Assembly: GCA_016758905.1 (NCBI GenBank)
Contig: JAEPQZ010000008.1
Location: forward strand, 1,240,001-1,304,000
Reading direction: 5' to 3'
DNA from: Umbelopsis isabellina
Lineage: Eukaryota; Mucoromycota; Umbelopsidomycetes; Umbelopsidales; Umbelopsidaceae
Length of the DNA: 64,000 nt
The position numbers and the translations under genes are program-made. Below the pieces are notes generated by a model that saw only the letters and a program-made list of their open reading frames with translations, searched no databases and was not told the DNA's origin. Below, one piece after another: positions 33,841 to 48,970 of the stretch; position 1 is the stretch's first letter; each line of letters starts with the position of its first letter.

Positions 33841-36520
33841 TTATTGTTGCTCTATGGCCTCTTCGTATGTAGGAAGTCTTTCATCTAGGGTATGTTGCTG
33901 ATTGTCGTTTAACATGCGTTCAAATCCTTCTTCTATAGAGTGGTCGCCAGTCCAGCTGGCCGTTGCTTGGCTCCCACGTCGTGATTGGTTAATGTCGTCG
34001 TTCTTTCTTACATAACGTAGGAATTGACTGGGTATATCAGCTAAGACGTCTCGCGCAAGCAGCACGCCGCTCTCGGCTGACCCTGTACTTATCACATTAG
34101 TCCGTACATCCGCGCCGTTCTGGTCATACCCGAAAGCAGCTGCCGTGGATGCCGATCGTCCCCTCTGCTTGCTTTGATCTGGATTTAAAGCAGAGTACCT
34201 CCGAAATTCAACAAACTTGACACTGTCGTTGCCAGACTCTATAGTTTTCATCAGCTGAAAATTGGCCGCTCCTACTCCAATAATCACTACGCATAGAGGA
34301 AGGTCCTCAGACAATTGCTTGACTTTTTGAGTAGCAGATTCAAAATCAGCTACTTGTCCGTCAGTAATGATAACTAGTATGTGATAATTATAGCGCTTGC
34401 TCATAGAGGGGTTATTGCTTGTTGCTAAAGACGGGCGTCTAGGTGGATGGTGCTGTTGTTGTTGTTGTTGTTGTTGTTGTCCAGAGCTGTCATCTTGGTC
34501 GAAAAAATTTTCATCGGCTTCTACTTCTTGTTGTTGCTGTTGTTCTAGCTGAGCAGTGGACGCTCGGACGCGGTATTCAATCTCTTCTAATAATGGCATG
34601 AATACTGTTGGTGACGAAAATTGGATTTTTTCACGAACGGGTATAGCAAATCGTTTGACATAATCTTTTTTTCCATCTCCTCCCAGAATATCATAAATTT
34701 CGGTGTCGGGTAAGGTAAACCGCCCAGGTATGGGATGCACCAAAGATCGATAAGCCTTGATGACTTCGTCCACCGATGAATAATGTGGGTTGACCCAGTC
34801 AAAATTAATTGGGAAACAATGTGATACTTCAATGGTAGAAAAATTATCCTCATCCATCTGCCCACTGCCTAGCTTGGCACCAAATCCATACACGGGGATT
34901 TGCCTATTTGAGTTATACTAGAGCCAAACATCAAATATTTGTTAGTATCACTCTTTGATGTGACTTTTTGTTTTGATTGTTATCAATATCAAATCACTCA
35001 CATGGAGAAGAATATCGCTGACAGAGCGAATGGCATCCTCGTAAGCGTTTAGATGGTTTTGGTCTCGTTCGTCAACATAATGTAAACTGGCTTTTTCAAC
35101 CAAATCGTTTGATGCCGAGAAATCAATGGCCAAACTAAGTTCTATATCAGTGGACCCACTTTGAATGTAGTCTAGAAACGTGGGCTCTTTGTGCAACTCG
35201 CACGTTAACACTTTTAAGTAGCCAGGCGTTCGGCGGCGTTTACTCATTTCGACCTTGTATGACTTGCTCGATCTTGAGCTATTCCTGGCATTATCAAGCC
35301 CCTTATTGTTTCGCTGTAAAGGCGTCAATTGTGATCGCTTTGTTTTCATCAACTGTCTTAATGATGTTTGATGTGTTCCAATCAAGGTCGGTTCGCCGTC
35401 GTTGTTCCAATCATATACTTCAATGGTGAGCGGCCAATCAATATTGCAGTTACAGAGTTCTTTCAAGTCAATCTATGTTGTTGGGACACAAGGCAGATTT
35501 AACGTTAGCATCTCCTGACTGATCAGCATGATTAACCTCGTACAGTTTGTATATATATAGTGTTTCCTAAATTTATAGTGTTTCACTGCACTACCCATAA
35601 AAGCTTTGAGCTTCCTACCTCATGTTTTTGAAACTTGACATGTGCAACATTTTTATGATATTCGCTGGTGTAAACTCGTACATATCCTCCTCCCTCCGTT
35701 GTCCGCCTGCTAATGACATAGAAGGGGTCTGACTTTCCAAACACATCCATGCTTTCCAATTGTACTGTAAGGATAGGACAATATTAGCATGACCTCATAC
35801 GCTAGTTTAGACCTAAGCTGAGATTCTATACCTCCACTCAGCTGAAGTGTTACTGTGCACTGGACATCTTGAATTTTCTCGCAAGCAATATTGATAAGAC
35901 CACGAAACGGCGCCATCTTGCCATTGCATATAGGACATTGCTTGAGTTTGGCTGGATTCTGAATCTTTCTGGTTTGTTTCGACATGTGATGTAGGACATG
36001 TAGCCAAGTGCCGTTACATTCAGTACATAAAACAGCGTCTGGATCCTGAAATAGAATATATAAAGTCAGCAGTGATGCAAGGGACGGCCAACCGAGATTT
36101 TCAACGCCAAGGCGAATGCGAATTCAGCCACTGCATTGAACTTGCCTTTACAAGAGGCGCTGAAAGAGTTCCGTCGGGCGAGGTGACTAAGGCGTGTGTT
36201 GAGAACACCACACAGCCGATGAGACGTTGGTCCGATATGTCCCCGTTCAAATTATCTATATCGTAAACCTCGGCACGCATGAGCGAGTTGTATTTGAAAA
36301 AGTAATCCATGGTGATGACTTTGGAGAACACTGGACTATCGCCCGAGCTCACGTCGGTTTGCGCTCTGACTCGCCATTTGCCTGATATGGGGTCGTAGAA
36401 CTGTAATTGGATAACAATACGATTCAACGTTCGGGCAAACCGTCGACCTGGCAGATTAGTACATGAGAAATGCAGTGCTATTTGAGGAGGCGCTGGAGAT
36501 AACGGTGGTTTGGCATCCAT
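33841..36520 (-). CDS. Copine-family protein with inserted CxxC...CxxC module
   Basis: Five exons on the minus strand: 36520-36146, 36045-35832, 35764-35619, 35472-35002, 34917-33841; 760 aa. Order: C2A (about residues 10-125), a short module with CTEC and CPIC 26 residues apart (about 132-165), C2B (VFGKSDPFYVISR, EVYDWNNDG), and a copine von Willebrand A domain with MIDAS DFSAS, VYGFGAKL, VIKAYRSLVHPIP and VIITDGQVADFESAT. Copines are calcium-dependent phospholipid-binding proteins that bring partners to membranes. PolyGln runs (CAA repeats near 34455-34480) interrupt the A domain, and the tail LPTYEEAIEQQ could bind WW domains. The first intron uses either a consensus GC donor (AAG/gcaagt at 36145) or a GT six bases earlier. 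Confidence 0.9.
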
Positions 36521-36980
36521 CAAGAGAAGAAGATGTTAAATGGTGGAGAAGAAATTTAAAAAAAACGGTTAAATGTACAGTTTCTTTGGCTTCCGATGTC
36601 ACACCCTGTAATCAGGTACCTGCTGAGTCGGGTGTTCTTAGCACATCCGGGTGAACTGTAACTCCCATCAACTCTGGAACTCATTTTTAGATATTTTTTT
36701 TTTAATTTTGGCATGTTCTGCATCGTCCTATGTACAGTATGTGGTTTTTTGAGATACAAAAAAACTAGTGAAAGTGGATAATAGTAACATAATTAAGTCT
36801 ACATTGGTTGTGTGGGGTGGGGTGGGGGAGGGTTTGCTTAGGTTGGCTGGCACTTTTTGGCTCGCAAAAAGTGGTGAAAATACAATTCCCTTATTTTTTT
36901 TTTTGTTTCAATGATGAGGGATGCAGGGATTGGTAGGTAGGGTTAATGTTTTGTTGTGGATGTTCATAATTCTCTCTCTT
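36521..36980. other. Spacer between copine and O-fucosyltransferase-like genes
   Basis: About 0.46 kb with G-rich and T-rich runs near 36810-36905. No gene supported. Confidence 0.5.
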
Positions 36981-38579
36981 CTAAAACTGATTCCGGTAGC
37001 CAATCAGGGTCGCAGCCTGTTGTTCCGTCCAAAAGACGTCGTGCAAACGAGAGATATAACCTGAAAATGTTGAGGAATCTGTTCCAACAAAGAGTCGACC
37101 TCGGCTGGCGATAGTCGCATCCACCATGGGGATTAAATATTTCATCATGTTCCTTCCATCACGTGGATTAGTAACATTGCTCAAAGCATCCCATCCCGGC
37201 TGGTTGACAGGCTCCTTAAAATCATCAATGCTAAAGGTACAAGGAAAGGTTGCGTACAGTACTGCAATATCAGGGTTTGTGCTTGGTTCGCGTGCATCTG
37301 TGGCCAAATAAACCATAGTAATGTTGTGCGACTTGGCGAGTTCTAAGCACTGAGCCAAGGTGGGGTCCTTGGGTATTATCTCCAATTGTTTTTGAAGTGA
37401 AGGAATATCTGTATGCTTCGTAATGGCTGTTTTGATTTGCGACATAATTTTCTGCATGTTTCTAGGCAATGCTTTGATAAAAAATCCATCTCCAGACCTA
37501 AAATTCCACAATTTAACCACCCAGCCAAAGTTTAGTGGTTAGGAAAACCCGAATTTCCGGTCAAGTGAAAATTTCACGGCTAAGTAAACGTACCTGACAT
37601 GGACTCCAATGAATGACCCTGGGCCATTTAGGCTAGCCAGGAAATTCTCAGCTACCTTTGTGACAACCGGGTGCCGATATATGATGGATCGTTGAAGTTT
37701 TCGCCAAAATTCAAGATGTTCTGGTCGACGAATGAGAATTTTCCCGCTTCCAAACACACTTCCCAAATGTATTAATTTTTGAGGTACATGTCGCATTTCT
37801 CGTACATCCAGGCTCTCAGCGTATTTCCCTTTACGATCGCCTTCTTGGATCATATCAAATATTCGCCAATGATAACGAGTTTCGTCTTTGAAGTATAGTA
37901 TATCGCCGTCAACATATGATCCATTTGGTAAATGCATTTCACCAGCTCTCCGTATATCCAATTTCTCTTCCAACCATTCATAAGTCATGTTTTCGCGGTT
38001 GATAATGCGTACATGTTTTTTTGCCCACTCCAGATCAAAAATGTCATCGAAGGCTAGCATGGTGTATTTACTTGGATCAGGACAGTCGTTTTCAAGCAAA
38101 TCTAATTCTGCATCGTGGTCAAGACACATCTGTACTTGAGACTCGCTGTCGTCTCTAAGCTGATGTTCCAGTAATAGTCGATCAAATGGCATCCAACCAA
38201 ACGGTTGGCCAAACAACGCTCGTGGCATGATTAAAGTTCGATTGAGGAACCATGCTAACAAGATTGCGTTTTCGACTATAATAGAAAAAAAGAAGAACGG
38301 TCAGTTAGGTTGGGGTGGTACGACAGGTGTAACCATGGTTCCGAAAGAATTACCTTCATTCAACTGATTTTGCAGGCCACTGTGTGTAAAAAACGCCAAG
38401 TACTTTTCTTCGGTAGATGTCTCCTCCACGTCATAGTTGGTAGTTGGCTTGTTGTTGGAGATGTGCTGATCCAGCGCTTCGTATGGCGCTGCAGAGGTGT
38501 TAATCCATATTACGAGATATCCCAAAAGGCAGAAGCAGGCAAATGCTGGGAAGATGATCATCCGCCTCAGCGAAGCCAT
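36981..38579 (-). CDS. O-fucosyltransferase-like type II membrane protein
   Basis: Three exons on the minus strand: 38579-38354, 38275-37594, 37497-36981; 474 aa. An N-terminal signal anchor (MIIFPAFACFCLLGYLVIW, about residues 7-25) is followed by a luminal domain with GDP-fucose O-fucosyltransferase signatures: HSGLQNQLNEVENAILLAWF (the substrate-loop region), LIMPRALFG, GVHVRSGDGFF (the His-x-Arg motif) and LFVGTDSSTFSGYI near the C-terminus. It is expected to act in the Golgi or ER on proteins or glycans. N-glycosylation sequons (NRT, NMT, NGS) fit a luminal domain. Donor and acceptor are not proven; it belongs to the fungal branch of the family whose substrates are poorly known. Confidence 0.85.
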
Positions 38580-39169
38580 GGTATTGAAATCTTGCTGCTC
38601 TGGGGTTGGGATGAAATAAAGAACAAGATGGTCCTAGCAGTGAGGCTTATGGCGGAGGGGCGGGCCGAGGACACTTTTTAAGAAAGAAAGGAGGGTTCTT
38701 GATAAAACAAGGAGGGAAGTAAAGAAAAAAGAATAAGTCTAGTGTTTGATGAGACAAAAAAAAACGTAAATCAGTTTGGTGCGGTGCGGTGCGGTGCGGT
38801 GCGGTGCGGGTCGGGCTGAGCGGGCTGTCTCAAAAGCGAGCGAGTGAGTGATTTTAAACACCTGTCACTAAAAATTAATTGGCAGGCAGGGAAGAAGAAA
38901 AAGCCCAGGAGAAAGGAAAAAGATATTCTCTATTAGTGGAAATAACCCAGGCCAGCCTGCCTGCCATAATTAAGATTTTCACTCAAATAGGCTTTATATC
39001 TTGTTATTTTTAAATTCAGTGATTAGAGCTTTGGCAAGATCGGGTGCTCGTTGTTGCACCGCATTCAATTAGCGTGATAGAGAGCACGATGGATGATATA
39101 TAAGAGACCGGTCAAAAATGCACAAGTGATATGAGGTGTATTTGGGGGTATGTGTGAACACAAACAGAC
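38580..39169. other. Spacer with GCGGT microsatellite
   Basis: About 0.6 kb. It contains a pentanucleotide tract (GCGGT, six copies) at 38781-38810 and purine-rich runs. No gene supported. Confidence 0.6.
38778..38810. repeat. (GCGGT)n microsatellite
   Basis: Six tandem copies of the pentamer in the promoter region of the O-fucosyltransferase-like gene, about 200 bp upstream of its ATG. Confidence 0.85.
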
Positions 39170-41565
39170 TTATTGGGATTTTCTGTACATAGCTAATGGA
39201 ACATCATCTTCTTCATCAAATTTAATCATATCGATCAAGTCGCTGCTGAATGCTCCAAGACCAGCATGATTTAACTCTAAGGAAGGTTTTTGAAGGCTCT
39301 CTTGTGGACCATGAGGTGGTAAAGGCCATTGAACTTCATCTTCTTCTTCGTCCTCTTCTTCATCTTCCTCCTCGTCTTCTTCGTCCTCCAATTCCTCGTC
39401 GTCGTCGTCTTCTGAGCCTGTACCTCCTGTACTGGAATTTTTGGGGTGCAAATACTGCTGTGGTACCACAAAACCTGTCGGTGCACCTGCTGTGCTCAAG
39501 TAATGTTGTGGCGTCATCAAAGGTCCTCTTGGCCCAACATGAGGGAGTTGGTGACGCACTTGTCTATCGTACTGAACGGAAGGAATCACCGTTTCTGACC
39601 TACGTCCACCCATTCGTTCATGAGCCATTTGAGCTTTTCTTTGTTTGTTTTGGATGATCTCTTGCCGTCGTTTTTTGCCTGCAGCCACAAGTTTATTGAT
39701 CTTTTTACCCTTTTTATCTTGACCAGTGGGTTGTGCTTGTGCTTGCGCTTCCGTAACCGGTTCGCTGCCACCGCTATTATTGGATGCGCCATCAACAATT
39801 GACAGGTACCAGAACATGAAATTGGATATCAATACTTGGTGTTGCAGTGGCCGTCGTGGGTTGGCCAGCTTCATATGGGATAATCGATATACCGCTCGTT
39901 CCACGTGGATGGGTAGCCGTTTTGGTAATGGTATGGCTTTTTTAATAATGACTTTGTTGCTTTTAGGCGAGGCCATGATACTCTCTGATTTTTGACTGAC
40001 AGGTCGTACGCTAGCTCGAGAGAATAACGATGACAGACTTCCAAATTTGCGGGCTGCAACAATAGAATCGTTTGCGGACGGCGATTGAGCAGGTGTGGTA
40101 GGCGGACTCACGATTGTCTCTAATGACTCTGGTTCTTCCATCTTGGTTGGTTCAGCAACCGGCGCACTCTCTCTATTCTTTTTCGGTTTATTACTATCAT
40201 CCGTTCGAAACAACCTTGACCACGTCGACTTCCTTCCTGTGCTTACAGATCGTGTGGGAGATAGAGATTTAGGTGCAAGTTTATCGGTGGGAATAATTGG
40301 TTGCGGTGGTTGCGGTTGTGCCGTTGGTGGTGGAGGTGGTAGTACGTGGGTATCTGTTGTTACAGCTGGTATATTGGACGGTATACTGGAGTTGGTGGTA
40401 ATGCTAGTGTTTTGCATTTCATCAGCTTCCAGTTTGGCTGCCAAGATATCTCGCGCAGCTGCACTTGGAAGGGAGCTGGTTCGTGGGCCGGCAACGCGAT
40501 TCTTCTTGTCTTTTGGAGGCGGAAACGTTGATTGACTAGATGGTGTTTTGCCTACTTCTTCAACGACAACGACAGGAGTGTCTTGCAATGATATTCCACC
40601 AGGCGGTACCGTACCAGTACGATTTGCTTGGCTGTCTGCATTGTGGTAGCTGGCAATGTTTGAATTTCGGCTATGCCGATGAGATAAATCAGATTCGTTA
40701 CTGCTACCAGACGATGAGTCCATGGTAGAGTTACGACGTATCTTAGTGCGAGCACCTCTTCTTAATAAAGAGCTATCAGCTCTAGGAACCAACACTCGTG
40801 ATTCATCATATGGTGAAGAGTTGCGATCGAATACATTGATATGATCTGATTGTTCTATTTGCAGATGTCGATCAGCTTTCATTTGGATCGCGTCACTTTT
40901 TACAAATTCCTTTACATGATTATGCACATACCTGATATGATGGGCAGACTCAGACTAACACTCCTTCGTATCCGATCTTTTCTAGCGGGATCTGGCTCTC
41001 GATTGGGTTCAAGACTTTGAGGTGGAGATGTAATGTGGCGCGAACCCCTTTCTAAACTAGCTAGAGCCGCTTCAACGCCGGATTCAGTTTCATTAACAGG
41101 TTCTGGTATAGGTTCTTCGTCTGCTTCTATATCCTCAGGCGTGTATGACACGGACAAGACCGATCTACGTCTACGGATGCGTGGCCGGCGTTCTGAATTG
41201 TAGGCATGGTGTTGTAGCCAGTTGTTGAATTCAGCTGGAGCAATCTCGGGATGCTGCTCTGCCGGAACCCTGCGTACATTACGTTTAGTTTAGACATCAC
41301 AATCAGTTTAGGTATGTTTGATACCCATAATAGGGTCATGAAATGGGAGAATTTACCAATAAAGATGGGAAGGATCGGGGGTCTCAATGTTGATGACCTC
41401 TCGTATCTGTTCCTTTTTCTCCGTACTATTGGTCCGTCGTAAAGAAGTAACACTCAGGTTCCGTGCCAATCCGCCAGTGGGGGTAGGCGGGGGCGATGGA
41501 CCAATGTCTTCTTTTTGAGGATTAGACAGGTCAAGGGACGGTGTGTGCGTGTTCACCGAACCCAT
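39170..41565 (-). CDS. Zds1/Zds2-like protein
   Basis: Three exons on the minus strand: 41565-41357, 41269-40932, 40854-39170; 743 aa, mostly disordered and Ser/Pro-rich. The conserved Zds C-terminal domain is clear: PIHVERAVYRLSHMKLANPR, then RPLQHQVLISNFMFWYLS. In yeast, Zds1/2 bind PP2A-Cdc55 and control its location, mitotic entry/exit and polarity through this domain. The N-terminus has a conserved-looking stretch (PEIAPAEFNNWLQHH) ahead of a basic RRPRIRRRR patch. After the Zds domain, where yeast proteins end, this one continues for about 190 residues including a basic segment and an acidic run of Glu/Asp. The 5' gene ends only 91 bp upstream. Confidence 0.88.
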
Positions 41566-41656
41566 CAATGAATGAACGGGGCAATTGGGGTTGTGTAAAA
41601 GGAAAGGTAAAAAGGGTTTTTGGGAAAAAGCCAAAGATTGGAAAGGGCAATATTTA

Positions 41657-42164
41657 TTATTTGGTTGGACGAGCAAACCGTCCAAAGAGATTGGCTATAG
41701 GACCGACAGCTCTTTCGGCCATGAATGGTGTCATAGCCACGGACGCGGCAATTCGAAGAGGTAACAGTGCCTAGACAATGATATTGAGTTATTGTGCGTC
41801 GATACTCAATGCCTTTATAGGTCGCGCTGTATTGTGTGGAAAAGTTCACCTTAACTACAGCGTATGATGCTACCATATTCACCATGGCTCGACTATTAGG
41901 ATCTAGAGGTTCATATCCATACTTGGTACGCATCTTAGACACTACTCTATTGCCTTCTGCTATATATTCCTCAGGTACAGGGATGTTAAGTTGGGTATAG
42001 TCGAGAAAGTAATATACGACAGGTAGTGGAACTATGGCCGTCAATTCATGCAAAATGGCAAAACTAGTTATGTAAGATGCAGGCTTATCACGAAATTGGT
42101 GAGCGTATTTCCTCCATCCTCGAAGTGCCTGTTGGGATTGTGAATAAAATCGGACGCCTCTCAT
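41657..42164 (-). CDS. Small mitochondrial membrane protein (FAM210/Mrx15-like)
   Basis: Two exons on the minus strand, 42164-41850 and 41770-41657; 142 aa. The N-terminus MRGVRFYSQSQQALRGWRKY is basic with no acidic residues, as in mitochondrial targeting sequences. The core YITSFAILHELTAIVPLPVV and a second hydrophobic segment near residue 110 resemble the FAM210/DUF1279 domain and yeast Mrx15 (YNR040W), a mitochondrial inner-membrane protein linked to the mitoribosome. The family call rests on my recognition of the HELTAI core and is not certain. It shares a 151-bp divergent spacer with Miro. Confidence 0.7.
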
Positions 42165-42315
42165 AATGGGCTGGGGCTGGGCTCACAAAAGTTGAATGGG
42201 AGGTTATTTTCCCCAGTTGTTAAGGCGGAAAGAGGGGAAGAGTCAAAGTGGTTCAAAACGTCACGCGCGGCATTTTATTTGCTGGGCTTCTTTCCGCCTT
42301 TCCCTTGAACCCGAT
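42165..42315. promoter_or_regulatory. Short divergent promoter, small mitochondrial gene / Miro
   Basis: Only 151 bp separate the two divergent start codons, so core promoter elements of both must overlap. No TATA box is evident. Both products appear to be mitochondrial. Confidence 0.55.
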
Positions 42316-45199
<2,884 letters not shown>

Positions 45200-45410
45200 A
45201 AAATGAGCAAATACGTTTCGTTTGGAGTTTTTATCTTTTCCTGCTTTCTTGTCTTCTTTTTACCACCACCAGTCCTTCCCGTATCAGAGGAAAGCAAAAC
45301 ATAACAACAAATGTAATAATGATTTCTTGAAATTATACAAATTATACACGCTGTTTGGCCCCCAATTATGCTAAAGAGTATACATATATGAACATATATA
45401 TATATATATC

Positions 45411-48400
45411 CTAGTATTCAAAATCGTCATCAACGCCCGTGCCGCCCACTTGTTCTAATCCTCCACCGGACGTGTTACCAGACTGTCGTCGATAGAAATC
45501 TGCTACCTGTTCACTTGATGTAGCTTCCTCAGGTTTTTTGTCGTCGCGAATACGAATGAATCGAGGGAAACGCAAAGATATACCTTTAGCTTTATCAATC
45601 TAGCAAAATGAAATTTTAGCGATAACACCTTCATATATTCCAAGAATAAGGCTTTGTATGTCTTACCTCGCCAACAGCCGCCATGTAGGCAGGACTAATA
45701 CTTAGATCAGCAGCTAGTACTTCCCATACTTGTACAGGAGAAAACCATACATCAGGCTTCTCTGCATTTGGCCCAACCAGATAATCACGTCTCGGTCTAC
45801 CAATAACATGTTCTTGCAAAAAATCATGGTGCGTTTGAAGCGCTTCCTCGGAAAATCCTGTGCCTATTTTACAGATAGACTGGAATTCTTGCTTGTCCTG
45901 GTCATAGCAAGCTAACAGGAAGGCTCCATATACGCCTGTACGCTTACCACGGCCGTGGAAAGCACCAATCACAACAAGGTCGAGGGAATCGCCAATGCCG
46001 GTCAAATAATCTTTCTTGACTTTGAGCCAGTTACGCGATCTACGAGATGGTTCGTAAGACGCTTCCTCGCCATCAAATGTTTTGACCATCAAGCCTTCAC
46101 AATTGCCTTGAATAGACGTATCCAAGAACGATTGAATATCATCAATGACATTGGAGTCCATATGACGTGCAAATGCGAATTGGCCTTCGGTCTCAACGAA
46201 AGCGGCTCGCAATTTTTCTCGGCGCTCGGAGAGAGGTTTCTGCAAGAGAGACTAATCGACAGAGTAAGTCAAATATTTTGGATCGCTATCAGTGACAAAT
46301 TTTAAATCGCTAACTTTACCTCGCCATTCAAGAATAGACAGTCGAACGCAAAAATGCAGACTTGGACTTTGATGTCTTCCTCTTTGACATCCTTACGTTT
46401 ACGAGTACTTAGGACTTGGAAAGGTAGAATGCATTTTTTTTCTCTGTCCCATGCAACTGCCTCACAATCAAGAATAAACGATGTGGTTTCTGGAGCAACC
46501 CACTTGGTAAAAAAGAATTAACACAACGATGCCTAGCGCTCAAAATAAGCATAAAAGCTCAATATACCTGTGCGACCTTTTCCATGACATCCGGGTATCG
46601 ACCAGACATATTTTCAGAATTGCGACTGTAAACGGTAGTTTTACCATCCTCAAGTCTATGAATCTATCTGGTAGAGTTAGTTCAACTGATATATCAATAG
46701 CATGATTCTATCTGACGAGTTACGAACCTGAGCTCTTTCACCGTCATACTTAAACTCGCATGTGAATCTTCGATTTTCGAAACGATCAAGGATTTCGGTC
46801 AAAGCCTTTGTTGGATGTGCAAGCATAGGTTTCAGCGGAATACCTTCAAAATATATTAGATAATGACCCGCCATCTTTGCAAATTATTATGCATACATAC
46901 CTGGAGTCATTTTGCAGTGATCTGCCAAGTCTTCGATTGGATATTTCAAAAGTGCCGGTATGATCATGTCGTAGCATGGCAGTTGGCTAAATGAGATTGT
47001 TAAATTATTCGTTCTTATCCCTTTGGAAATCATTTGGATATGGTTGTAGTGTTAACCGACTTACTTGTACACTGCTTTCACAATTTCCACCGCTTTAGTA
47101 AAGGCTTGTTCTCTTTGTGCTTCAGATAATTTTGATCCTCCTAAATCCATGAGGTTCGTTTAGAAAATAGAACTCTTTAGATACATTTACCATAATGCAT
47201 ACCTTTGTTAGTCAAAACAACGGCTTGGGCGAGTGCACTCAAGATTGTCTGCTCTGCCAAACCGATACGCAGTTTTCCTTCCAGTTGTCTGTTTTGCTGT
47301 TAGTAAAGAAGCGGGAGTGGTTTCATCGAAGAGCACCAACCTTATTAAATATTTTGCTTCACTATCTTGACATGCTACCAACAGCTTGGAAATATTCGCA
47401 ATCTTTTGGGCTTGTGACTAACATACAATTAGTGAAGAGTGAGAGATACAGAAGTAATCACTAGATGAAGCTTACTGATTGGCCGGAAATCTTGGCGATT
47501 GTACGGAGAGTTTTGAACACGAACGGAACGGTAAGCTTCTTAGCAGCAAACAACGTACGCTGGGCACCACGACTGTTCTAAATCAGGAGTAAATTTAGAA
47601 TTGCTATAACATTGTAAGACTAGATATTTTGATCATCAAATACCTTTGCCACCAAACCTAAATCACCAGTGTCTCTATAGTCAGATTTGATTTTATCCAT
47701 GCTTCTACCCGTAGAATTCGCAACAGCTTTCATCAATAAAGTCTCTCCGATACCAAGTTCCAATCCTTCATAGTCGGGACATAGCTAAAGGTGAGAGCAG
47801 CATCTCTGTTAAATAAAAGTCGGCGGCGCGATATTCAACACACATATATTAACCTTGTTAATGCAAAGATAGAGCAATTCCAACAGACCATCAGGTGTCA
47901 GCTCGATGACCTGTTTGAATAACTTGACCATGTATGTTGTGATTTCGGTTCTCTTGGTGGTACCCTCACATAACTCAAATGTTTTGCAGAGTGCAGAATA
48001 TGGGATCCTAGGCCAATGTGTTATTCGACATACATTTCGAATTTTACCACCAAGTAATGACTTACGCCTCTCCCTTTTTCCATGAAGTCTCCGGCTCCAA
48101 CTTGGTTGACTTTGTAAACACTGAAGCTCTATTCGGCAGACATTTGTTTAGAAGACATAGAGCAATCCCCATTGCTATGTTTAACTAACTCACAGTTTCT
48201 TTGCAACAGCTTTGTCTTCCTTCTTTTGTCGCTCATCCGCTTCTTCTTCCTCCTTCGCTTGTTGTATTTCTTCGTCTTCATCCTCCTCACTAGCTATATT
48301 GTGAGGTTCGTCTTTCACTTCAACGTCTTCTGATTTTACTTCCTCACGCTTTAGCTTTTTGGCAGGTGCAGGTGTAGGTGTAGGTGTACTTTTCTCCACT

Positions 48401-48847
48401 ATTGTCTGACTACTGATCTTACTATGTTCCATATTATGAGAGAGATCTTCCGCTTCATCATCAGTTTCATCGTCATCCGAACTATCTACAATTATATTGG
48501 GGCGCTTTCGTTTCTTGTCCTCCGCAGCAACTGTGTTGTTGTCAGTGTCTCTGGAAATCTACAGCTAAAACGTCCGAGTACATACCGGTCTCCAAATCTT
48601 CCTTGAGTTCAGGCTTATCTACTTCCATTTGATCATTTTCCTTGTCTCCCTTCTTGTCTTTCTTCTGATCCTTGCCGCCACTGAGGAAGGAGCTCAAAGT
48701 TGGCTGCTCTGGCGCAGTCGACGAGCCTCCAAAGCTGTTCAAAATAGTTAGTCGACATTGCGTTGACTTGATGAGGATGGACTTTGCTGCTTATTACTTT
48801 AGTGTGGTCTGCTTTTTTGCAGGACTTGCATTCTTGGAGGAGGACAT
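45411..48847 (-). CDS. CDC9: ATP-dependent DNA ligase I
   Basis: Sixteen exons on the minus strand: 48847-48798, 48734-48586, 48485-48194, 48128-48066, 48007-47854, 47784-47644, 47577-47476, 47417-47341, 47288-47203, 47140-47065, 46986-46901, 46843-46728, 46663-46568, 46502-46320, 46251-45667, 45599-45411; 814 aa. The DNA-binding domain ([33 protein letters not shown]) precedes the adenylation domain with catalytic lysine in [10 protein letters not shown], then [21 protein letters not shown] and WLKVKKDYL, and the OB-fold with [16 protein letters not shown]. It joins Okazaki fragments and seals repair nicks. The N-terminal part is acidic and Lys-rich with a PIP-box-like QPTLSSFL for PCNA binding. 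The acceptor of the second intron could be 48486 or a nearer AG; 48486 gives a normal 100-nt intron. Confidence 0.95.
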
Positions 48848-48970
48848 GGAGAAAGTCGCGTGTCGCGAGCGTTTGAGGAAGTTGAGTTCGTCCAAAATTT
48901 CGCGCCTGTCTTTTTCCGTTGTGACGTTCTTTGCCCGCCTTACCATCGCAGTTCTCTTGCATCTGGCACG
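48848..48970. promoter_or_regulatory. Very short divergent promoter LIG1/EMC10
   Basis: Only 123 bp lie between the start codons of DNA ligase I and EMC10 on opposite strands. No TATA box is visible on either side. Confidence 0.55.

Noticed and set aside
40095-40535. 146-codon Gly/Val-rich plus-strand frame opposite the Zds gene
   Set aside because: The Gly-rich protein comes from the complement of the proline-rich coding sequence.
45390-45411. (TA)n tract as an origin or transposon end
   Set aside because: It is a simple microsatellite in the short convergent 3' region of Miro and DNA ligase, like the (AT)n in the CPSF73 intron near 52849.
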